A DNA stretch of 9,425 nt, taken from contig DMBA01000034.1 in assembly GCA_003446315.1 (NCBI GenBank), positions 1 through 9,425 on the forward strand, read 5' to 3'. This document shows, one piece after another, positions 1-4,347 of this stretch (within the stretch, counting starts at the first letter, position 1; every line of letters begins with the position of its first letter). The translations under genes were made by a program, and so were the position numbers. This DNA comes from Ruminococcus sp. (GTDB lineage Bacteria > Bacillota > Clostridia > Oscillospirales > Ruminococcaceae). Under the pieces are notes generated by a model. It made no database searches, had not been told where the DNA came from, and saw nothing but the letters and a program-made list of their open reading frames with translations.

Positions 1-1514
1 GGTTTATCCGTCGGCGCATTTCCGGCATCGAGGTTGGAATTCTCGCCGGAAGCATAGAACTGCGTCAGAGAAAGACCGTTTTTGCCAAGCGGAGTCTGGT
101 GGTCAAGACCGATATACTTGCCGGAATCGGTCTGCCAGAGCGCTTCCTCAAAGAGCGCATATTTATCCGCATCCCATTCCGAGAAGGTTGCATTGAGCAG
201 ACCGCCGGTATCGCCGGAATTCGGATTCAGACACCAGAATGTATGGTTAATATGGTGCTTGATCATATAATCGCGCAGCAATTCCATCCATTTCTGGTTT
301 TTGTCTTTATCCATATGGCCGCCCCATTCGCCGATCAGCAGGGGAGCGATATCCTGTTCATTGATATAAGCCCATGTATCGCGCCAGTAGTCATCGAGCA
401 GAGTATCTTCGGTGAAATCCTTTTCGAACCATGTCTGTTTGTAAACAGACGGGCCGTAGTCATGCGGAGAGTAGACGATCTGGCTGGTACCGGAAGTCGG
501 TGTGACCGGATAATCTTTTACGCCGCGGAGATTGCCGCCCCACCATGCGCCGTACCACGGCGAAACATCGGCAGGTGCATTCCAGATATCCGGTGTATCA
601 TAGGTATAGCCTTTTTCGGTTTTGGGATACTGTTCCACGCCTTCCACGAGGATCAGTGCATGCGGATTGACGGCAAGAATGGAATTTGCACACTGTTCAG
701 CAGAATATTTCCAGTTGTTTTTCAGCTCCGTGCCATCCCATCTTGCGATATCGGTGGGGCAGGTTGTCCCGTCATAGCCGCGCTTGCCATGCGGCTCATT
801 TTTCAGGTCATATGCAAGGATCGTGTCATCGTTTGCATATTTTTCTGCCAGCCATGTCAGCGATTCGATCCAGTCTTCCCATGTGATCTCTGTGCCCTGT
901 GCGCCGCCCTTTTCTTTAATGGTAGCCATGTCGTCTGCGACTTTGCTGGTTTTCTCATAATACCAGAGTTCATAGTTATGACCGGAATTATGGGAAGCAG
1001 GGCTATGGACATCGACGAACGCCTTGATGCCGTATTTCTTGCACTTTTTCATGATGACATCAAAGACTTCCATACTGTTCATTTCGGAGCCGTCTTCATG
1101 GCAGAAATCCGGATTGAACTTGTAGCCGTCGGTATTCTTCGGATTCAGACCGGTACAGGAATAGGGCTTGCCGTTCATCCAGGAGATCAGCAGCTCCGTG
1201 GAGATCGGGAAGCGGATGATGTTGATGCCTCTGTCAGCGATCTGGGAAAGCAGCACATCGACATCGGCGCTCCAAAGACCGTGCGGGAAGTTTTCGGTAC
1301 AGTTCATGCCGAACCAGTTTGCACCGGTCAGCCAGACTTCGTTGCCGTCCTTATCATAAAGGCGGCTGCCGACTGCATGCAGCCAGTCATCGCCGGTATC
1401 ATCGGCGGCGGCTGCGGAAAAAGCCGGCTTGACGGATTCTGCGGCAAAACCGGCAGAACCGCCTGCTGCAATGAGTGCTGCCATCGCAAATGACAGCAGG
1501 GCTTTGTTTTTCAT
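1..1514 (-). CDS. Secreted GH5 (subfamily 1-type) endoglucanase/cellulase, 3' end outside the window
   Basis: An open frame of 504 codons starts at 1514 and runs off the window edge without a stop. It encodes a retaining glycoside hydrolase of family 5 that cleaves internal beta-1,4-glucan bonds outside the cell. Residues 1-24 form a signal peptide (basic MKNK, hydrophobic core, likely cut near GFA-A), followed by a short Ala-rich stretch. The catalytic barrel spans roughly 45-465. The general acid/base is E240 in LKNEPHG and the nucleophile is E396 in LIGEWGG. R101 (IIRFP), H170 (VDVH) and H351-Y353 (SPHDYG) fit the other conserved GH5 active-site positions. WWGGNL at 324-329 and FWCLNPNSGDTGG near 427-438 are hallmarks of the Acidothermus E1-like GH5_1 group. 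The start is backed by GAGGGGG about 8 bases upstream. The residues after about 465 are linker-like, so a carbohydrate-binding module or dockerin may follow outside the window. I see no clear promoter in the 97-bp gap behind the upstream SseB gene and no terminator there, so read-through is plausible. The family call is firm; the exact substrate is inferred. Confidence 0.95.
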   Translation of the reverse strand, partial: MKNKALLSFAMAALIAAGGSAGFAAESVKPAFSAAAADDTGDDWLHAVGSRLYDKDGNEVWLTGANWFGMNCTENFPHGLWSADVDVLLSQIADRGINIIRFPISTELLISWMNGKPYSCTGLNPKNTDGYKFNPDFCHEDGSEMNSMEVFDVIMKKCKKYGIKAFVDVHSPASHNSGHNYELWYYEKTSKVADDMATIKEKGGAQGTEITWEDWIESLTWLAEKYANDDTILAYDLKNEPHGKRGYDGTTCPTDIARWDGTELKNNWKYSAEQCANSILAVNPHALILVEGVEQYPKTEKGYTYDTPDIWNAPADVSPWYGAWWGGNLRGVKDYPVTPTSGTSQIVYSPHDYGPSVYKQTWFEKDFTEDTLLDDYWRDTWAYINEQDIAPLLIGEWGGHMDKDKNQKWMELLRDYMIKHHINHTFWCLNPNSGDTGGLLNATFSEWDADKYALFEEALWQTDSGKYIGLDHQTPLGKNGLSLTQFYASGENSNLDAGNAPTDK

Positions 1515-1611
1515 GATGAATTCCCCCTCGAAAAATTCATATTTCAGAAAGCGGCGATATCAGGATGCAGTACCCTCTATTCTGCATTGCTGAAGCCGTG
1601 TGAACCATAGA

Positions 1612-2541
1612 TCAGAAAATGCCGAAGCGCTTTTTCTCATAGAAAGGCTTTTCTTCTGCGACCAGCTCTTTTGCACGAATGTTAGAAGTGCTGACACAAT
1701 CAAACGGCAGATCGGAATAATCTGCGCAGTCAGTAGAAACCGCATTGCCGATTGCCTCAAGATCGGTGCTGTCGTCGGCTTCCAGTGCAACGAGCAGATA
1801 GCGCTCACCGTTTTCGGTTTCGGGCTTGATGTAAGCCTTTTTGACAGCCTTCTGCTTTTTGAGCACGCCCTTGATCGCGCCGAGCAGATCGTCGGTCAGC
1901 GGATCGGTTTCGGGCTCAGCGGAATCGGTCTGTGCCTTAGCAGCTTCCATATCAGCCATTGCCTGACGGAGCAGTTCCTGCTGCTGTGCGCGGGAATTCT
2001 CTGCTGCACCGAGTGCATTGGAAGGCTGCTGCGGCTCTGCCTGTTCCTGCTGTGCGCTGGGACGCGGTGCAGAAACGACGATGGAACCGCCGTTATCGCC
2101 GATTGCGATGACCTGCTGCCGGACGAGGCAGAGTGCGCTGCCGAACGGATTGATGACAATACCGTTGATATTTTCATTTGCCTTGAGGAACTGATACAGA
2201 TCCATAAAGCTCATGACAGCGACCTGAAAACGCTCGCCGGGTTTCCGGTTCTTTTTCAGTTCGACCTCATCGGTGAAAGCGGGCATAAACTTTTCATTTT
2301 TCGGATTGGTCATGATCTGGAACGCAACGCGGGTCGGGACCTGTTCGCCTTCCTGCGGCGGTTCAGCGGGCTGTTCAATCTGCGCCGGGAGCAGATATCT
2401 GGCTTCAATTGCTGCTTTCAGGAAAGCCTTTTCGTGTTCCCGGAAGTTTTCTTCGTTATCTCTGTTCGCAAGATCGACTTTGAAAGTCGCCATTGCGTCC
2501 ACAAGTGCCGGATTGGTGATCGGCTGCATAGGTTCTGGCAT
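1612..2541 (-). CDS. SseB-family protein with two SseB-type domains
   Basis: A cytoplasmic protein of 309 residues with no signal peptide or membrane segment. Residues about 35-150 match the SseB N-terminal domain (FMPAFTDEVELKK at 85-97, INPFGSALCLV at 130-140). A Gln/Ala/Pro/Glu-rich linker covers about 160-212. Residues about 215-309 match the SseB C-terminal domain (ERYLLVALEAD at 246-256, EKPFYEKK at 297-304). SseB was named from enhanced serine sensitivity in E. coli; its biochemical role is unclear, and the family is common as a stand-alone protein in Clostridia. The start at 2541 is supported by a perfect AGGAGG at 2549-2554 with 7-base spacing and by a good promoter 56 bases upstream of the start codon. 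The cellulase gene follows 97 bases downstream on the same strand without a visible terminator, so the two may be cotranscribed, though a functional link is not evident. The long overlapping antisense frame is a shadow. Confidence 0.85.
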   Translation of the reverse strand: MPEPMQPITNPALVDAMATFKVDLANRDNEENFREHEKAFLKAAIEARYLLPAQIEQPAEPPQEGEQVPTRVAFQIMTNPKNEKFMPAFTDEVELKKNRKPGERFQVAVMSFMDLYQFLKANENINGIVINPFGSALCLVRQQVIAIGDNGGSIVVSAPRPSAQQEQAEPQQPSNALGAAENSRAQQQELLRQAMADMEAAKAQTDSAEPETDPLTDDLLGAIKGVLKKQKAVKKAYIKPETENGERYLLVALEADDSTDLEAIGNAVSTDCADYSDLPFDCVSTSNIRAKELVAEEKPFYEKKRFGIF

Positions 2542-2548
2542 TGAGAAT

Positions 2549-2554
2549 CCTCCT
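2549..2554 (-). promoter_or_regulatory. Ribosome binding site of the SseB gene
   Basis: Perfect AGGAGG on the minus strand, 7 bases before the ATG at 2541. It fixes the start of the SseB gene. Confidence 0.8.
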
Positions 2555-2572
2555 ATACTATCTTAATTATTC

Positions 2573-2587
2573 CGCCGTACAACGGCG
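2573..2587 (-). promoter_or_regulatory. 5'-terminal stem-loop in the SseB mRNA leader
   Basis: A perfect 6-bp inverted repeat, CGCCGT and ACGGCG, is separated by 3 bases. It starts about 3 bases after the predicted transcription start (near 2590), so the mRNA would begin with a tight hairpin. Hairpins at the very 5' end can protect mRNA from 5'-dependent decay; that role here is inference. A DNA operator overlapping the start site is the alternative. Confidence 0.45.
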
Positions 2588-2596
2588 TTCAACTTT

Positions 2597-2625
2597 ATTG
2601 TACCATATTTCTCAGGAAAAAGCAA
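2597..2625 (-). promoter_or_regulatory. Sigma-A promoter for the SseB gene
   Basis: On the minus strand TTGCTT (2620-2625) is followed after exactly 17 bases by TACAAT (2597-2602). The predicted start of transcription is near 2590, giving a leader of about 50 bases. Confidence 0.75.
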
Positions 2626-2647
2626 GTGATTTTCACCATTTTCACAC

Positions 2648-2682
2648 AAAAAACGGACGGAATCTATTAAGAAACCGTCCGT
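2648..2682 (-). terminator. Intrinsic terminator of the 6S-like RNA gene
   Basis: ACGGACGG (2675-2682 read on the minus strand) and CCGTCCGT (2653-2660) form an 8-bp perfect stem with a 14-base loop, followed by six T on the minus strand (2648-2653). It lies 13 bases after the closing stem of the RNA and isolates it from the downstream SseB gene. Confidence 0.85.
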
Positions 2683-2839
2683 CTTATTTGCAGGATCCGC
2701 CTTGCCGTCGCCTGAAGAATAAAACCCGCTTGAAGCAGGTGGGTATCCGCCTGCGCAGCGCATGCTCCCTTCTACCGCCGAAGCGGGAGGTCTGCAATTC
2801 TTAACGCAGAGCATCAGATTCCCTATTCACAGATGTTGG

Positions 2840-2868
2840 ATTATATCAAATCAGACTTGCTCGCACAA
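2840..2868 (-). promoter_or_regulatory. Second promoter-like sequence inside the 6S-like RNA gene
   Basis: TTGTGC (2863-2868), 17 bases, TATAAT (2840-2845) on the minus strand. It would give a shorter RNA starting near 2834, which loses the 5' half of the 10-bp closing stem. It is either a true internal promoter or a by-product of the RNA sequence; I favour the upstream promoter as the main one. Confidence 0.35.
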
Positions 2869-2890
2869 GGCAGAATGCTTTGTTGGTATT

Positions 2891-2919
2891 AGTATATCAC
2901 GGATGACGAAAAAAATCAA
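2891..2919 (-). promoter_or_regulatory. Sigma-A promoter for the 6S-like RNA
   Basis: TTGATT (2914-2919), 17 bases, TATACT (2891-2896) on the minus strand. Transcription would start at an A near 2884, ten bases before the closing stem of the RNA, which makes it the better fit of the two tandem promoter candidates. Confidence 0.65.
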
Positions 2920-2952
2920 TCGGTAAAATTAACCAAAATATTATGTTGATTT
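2909..2952 (-). terminator. Weak AT-rich terminator candidate after the DUF1292 gene
   Basis: AAATCAA (minus strand, 2946-2952) and TTGATTT (2913-2919) could pair across a 26-base AT-rich loop and are followed by seven T (2909-2915). The stem has almost no GC, so termination may be leaky. Its 3' half overlaps the -35 box of the 6S-like RNA promoter. Confidence 0.35.
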
Positions 2953-2973
2953 TGAACAAATTCACTCAAATTG

Positions 2974-3312
2974 TTATTCTTCGTCTTCTTCGTCCTCGTC
3001 TTCATCTTCGTCCAGACGGGAGATAAAGAGGTCAGCGATCCGTTCATATTCGTCATCGCTCTCGATCGGTTCGAGGATCTCGTTGCCGTCGTCATCGGTT
3101 CTGGCGCAAAGCACGACCAGTTCGACTTCACCTTCGAGCAGTTCGGCAGGGTTTTCGATGTGCGGGATCAAAGCGTAGTAGACATTGCCGTCTTCTTCCA
3201 TCATATCGACCATCTCGAACAGCTTCTCATTGCCTTCCTCATCTACAAGCGTATAGAGATCCGGCGCATCCATCATACCATCCAGTTCATTTGCCATATT
3301 TTCGTCAAGCAT
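2974..3312 (-). CDS. DUF1292 family protein
   Basis: A 112-residue acidic cytoplasmic protein. The core, about residues 18-80, shows the DUF1292 pattern LVDEEGNEKLFEMVD followed by GNVYYALIPH and EVELVVLCARTDD. This family is widespread and short in Firmicutes, often near ruvX and alaS, and has no established biochemical function; that usual context is absent here. The C-terminus (from about 86) is an almost unbroken run of Asp and Glu (DEDEDEDEEDEE). The start at 3312 has CGGAG at 3319-3323, 6 bases upstream; the Met at codon 6 is an alternative without its own ribosome site. A near-perfect promoter lies about 60 bases upstream. The gene is monocistronic, with only a weak terminator candidate behind it. 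Confidence 0.9.
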   Translation of the reverse strand: MLDENMANELDGMMDAPDLYTLVDEEGNEKLFEMVDMMEEDGNVYYALIPHIENPAELLEGEVELVVLCARTDDDGNEILEPIESDDEYERIADLFISRLDEDEDEDEEDEE

Positions 3313-3350
3313 TGTAAACTCCGTTCCCCGGAATGCATCCGGAACTTATT

Positions 3351-3364
3351 TGCGAGATTTCGCA
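3351..3364 (-). promoter_or_regulatory. 5'-terminal stem-loop in the DUF1292 mRNA leader
   Basis: TGCGA and TCGCA form a 5-bp stem with loop AATC on the minus strand, starting at or one base after the predicted transcription start (about 3365). It has the same placement as the hairpin in the SseB leader. A role in mRNA stability is inference. Confidence 0.4.
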
Positions 3365-3371
3365 TATTCTT

Positions 3372-3400
3372 ATTGTACCCGATTTTTCCGAAAATGTCAA
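3372..3400 (-). promoter_or_regulatory. Sigma-A promoter for the DUF1292 gene
   Basis: TTGACA (3395-3400), 17 bases, TACAAT (3372-3377) on the minus strand. It is arranged back to back with the plus-strand promoter at 3458-3486; the two -35 boxes are 57 bases apart. Confidence 0.85.
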
Positions 3401-3457
3401 GTCTTGGAAGAAAAAGAAAATTTTCACAAGAATTTCAAAAAAAGTTTCCAAAAACTA

Positions 3458-3486
3458 TTGACAAACGACTGAAAGTGTGCTATAAT
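3458..3486 (+). promoter_or_regulatory. Perfect consensus sigma-A promoter of the large structured transcript
   Basis: TTGACA (3458-3463), 17 bases, TATAAT (3481-3486), a full consensus match with ideal spacing and an A-rich upstream stretch that could act as an UP element. Transcription should start near 3493. This strength is typical of stable RNA genes; the tRNA gene at 6818 has the same perfect match. Confidence 0.9.
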
Positions 3487-3492
3487 AAGACC

Positions 3493-4268
3493 ATAAGAAC
3501 AGCAAAGAACCTTCCGAGGCGGAAAGGAACCGATCACAAAGCAAACGAAAGATTCGTGATTTGGAATCTGTTCGCTTCTGTTCCACCTATTCGGAGTCTT
3601 GCTCCGGGCTGTTCTTGATAATCGTTACGGTGTTTCCGGTCTGCTGTTCTGAGGCAGACTTCCGGAGTGGCTGAGATGCTATGGTTCAGCCGGGGGTCCT
3701 GCCGTAAAATCTGATTCAGAAAGGATGCGTGAGACCAATGGATACAATGGAGATTGTCCCAATCATTGACAATGGCTCGCGCGCAGTGTATTCTGTGTAA
3801 TCCGAAGCACTCTTTGCATCCGGCTCATGTGACGGTACGCACATTGCAGCCGGATATGCGGGTGCATTTCCGATATGGAAGCTGACACAGAATGCCGCCG
3901 GTCGACGGATCGGTGCGAGATTCGCAGCGTGCAGCCGCATTACAGCAGATGGTGAGTATGATGAACTGCAACAGGTGCAGTGACCGGCGGAGATCAATGG
4001 GAACGGAAAGACCGGAGATCGGTTGGCCGCCGTGAAAACGATGAACGATGTCAATGATGTGTGGGAAAAGGATTTTTGAACCCCGTGCGGCAAGTTCTAA
4101 TGCACGAATAGGAATTTGTCAGCTTGGGAATCGTCGGGGACGCAGTTCCGTGCACTGCGGCTGGATTCCCGCACAAGTGCCGAAAGGCATTGATATAGAT
4201 TCTTTTCTATACCATCACAATTGAATAAAAAATAAGGGGGGACTTCGAACAGGAAGTCCCCTTTATTT
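3493..4268 (+). ncRNA. Candidate large structured non-coding RNA (about 775 nt), family unknown
   Basis: Between a perfect promoter and a strong terminator there is no intact gene, but many inverted repeats. A 9-bp stem (AAGAACAGC 3495-3503 with GCTGTTCTT 3608-3616) closes a domain holding a 7-bp hairpin with one bulge (3510-3528), ACGAA/TTCGT (3545-3557) and CGGAG/CTCCG (3592-3606). TTACGG/CCGTAA (3625-3630, 3702-3707) closes a three-helix junction with arms at 3635-3666 and 3669-3691. Further on are a 13-bp hairpin (3818-3855), ACTGC/GCAGT (3965-3981), CGGCGG/CCGCCG (3985-3990, 4027-4032), a compound hairpin (4126-4170), a GAAA tetraloop (4178-4189) and TATAGA/TCTATA (4194-4211). Size and ornateness recall the GOLLD, ROOL and OLE classes, but I cannot match it to any of them. 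Signatures of tmRNA, RNase P RNA, SRP RNA, T-box and common riboswitches are absent. The alternative is a structured leader in front of a decayed short gene (3738-4079). That it is transcribed is well supported; that all of it is one functional RNA is inference. Confidence 0.5.
3738..4079 (+). pseudogene. Possible decayed reading frame, faint actin-family resemblance
   Basis: One frame runs 114 codons from ATG 3738 to TGA 4077, interrupted by TAA at 3798 and TGA at 3981. Codon choice resembles the real genes nearby (many GCA, CCG, GGC). The first piece contains MEIVPIIDNGSRAV, like the phosphate-1 region of actin (VIDNGSG, then RAVFPS). The second contains DGTHIAAGYAGAFPIW and AAGRRI, which loosely fit either the actin N-terminus or its DSGDGVTH region. 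The third ends in DVNDVWEKDF. A weak AAAGGA lies 12 bases before the ATG. No frameshift that I tried restores a longer product. The similarity is by eye and short, and the same DNA holds strong RNA hairpins, so the coding signal may be accidental. If real, this would be a remnant, or the two stops would need readthrough, for which I see no signal. Confidence 0.2.
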
Positions 4269-4270
4269 TA
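4238..4270 (+). terminator. Intrinsic terminator of the large structured transcript
   Basis: GGGGACTTC (4238-4246) and GAAGTCCCC (4253-4261) form a 9-bp perfect stem with a 6-base loop, followed by TTTATTTTA. On the minus strand it is also followed by a T-rich tract, so it may work both ways. It separates the upstream transcript from the glycogen phosphorylase promoter 18 bases further on. Confidence 0.9.
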
Positions 4271-4287
4271 TGGCTGATCGGGTGCTA

Positions 4288-4316
4288 TTGCATTTTTTGA
4301 TCGCCTGTGATATAAT
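4288..4316 (+). promoter_or_regulatory. Sigma-A promoter for glycogen phosphorylase
   Basis: TTGCAT (4288-4293), 17 bases, TATAAT (4311-4316); transcription should start near 4323, leaving a leader of only about 25 bases. This rules out the longer start at 4270, which lies upstream of the promoter. Confidence 0.85.
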
Positions 4317-4333
4317 AGTAAGGCATTTACTAT
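4315..4333 (+). promoter_or_regulatory. Inverted repeat over the -10 box and start site of the glgP promoter
   Basis: ATAGTAA, GGCAT, TTACTAT: a perfect 7-bp inverted repeat with a 5-base centre that covers the end of the -10 box and the predicted start of transcription. Its left arm would not be transcribed, so it is better explained as a repressor operator than as an RNA hairpin. The regulator is unknown. Confidence 0.4.
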
Positions 4334-4336
4334 ATT

Positions 4337-4342
4337 GGGAGG
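4337..4342 (+). promoter_or_regulatory. Ribosome binding site of glgP
   Basis: GGGAGG, 5 bases before ATG 4348 and 8 bases before ATG 4351. The second spacing is closer to the optimum, so the mature start may be 4351. Confidence 0.75.
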
Positions 4343-4347
4343 TTTTC

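Larger units (their letters stand above)
2647..2884 (-). ncRNA. Stand-alone structured RNA, probable 6S RNA (ssrS-like), family not certain
   Basis: A transcript of about 238 nt is predicted between a promoter and a strong terminator, with no ORF of coding character. A 10-bp closing stem pairs 2865-2874 (UCUGCCUUGU) with 2696-2705 (GCAAGGCGGA) and encloses about 160 nt, a domain of about 180 nt, the usual size of 6S RNA. Inside, reading the minus strand, are a UCUGC/GCAGA hairpin, a UUCG-capped hairpin at 2775-2786, and ACCUGC/GCGGGU with loop UUCAA. After the last hairpin comes GGCGACGGCA, which recalls the conserved GCGGCGGCA of E. coli 6S RNA, and GAGCAUGC occurs in the central part in both. 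6S RNA mimics an open promoter and sequesters the sigma-A-type RNA polymerase holoenzyme in stationary phase. Alternatives are the raiA RNA motif or another Clostridia-specific RNA. SRP RNA, tmRNA and RNase P RNA are excluded because their signature sequences are missing. The existence of an RNA gene is well supported; the family is not. Confidence 0.55.

Noticed and set aside
99..1493. 464-codon plus-strand open frame
   Set aside because: It lies antisense to the GH5 gene, whose active-site motifs and signal peptide are clear. Its product is rich in Cys, Ile and Phe with no family motif, typical of a shadow frame.
2224..2237. CcpA cre-like sequence TGAAAACGCT
   Set aside because: Only a partial match to the cre consensus and located inside the SseB coding region away from any promoter.
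1600..2544. 314-codon plus-strand open frame
   Set aside because: Antisense shadow of the SseB gene; no ribosome site and no protein-like motifs.
2563..2814. 83-codon minus-strand open frame
   Set aside because: It overlaps the RNA gene, its terminator hairpin and the SseB promoter; no ribosome site, and the protein sequence has no coding character.
2701..2835. Cobalamin riboswitch suggested by AAUAGGGAAUC on the minus strand
   Set aside because: The B12 box (GCCAGGAGACCUGCC type) is absent, there is a terminator with no regulated gene directly after, and the element has its own closing stem and promoter.
3766..3794. Internal promoter TTGACA, 17, TATTCT on the plus strand
   Set aside because: The -10 box is weak and it lies within a transcript already driven by a perfect promoter; kept only as a possibility for a shorter RNA.
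3716..4093. 125-codon minus-strand open frame
   Set aside because: Low-complexity Ser/Ala/Pro-rich product without a ribosome site, antisense to a promoter-driven transcript.
4270..4347. 26-codon N-terminal extension of glgP
   Set aside because: The ATG at 4270 precedes the promoter at 4288-4316 and has no ribosome site; the extension is not a feature of the family.
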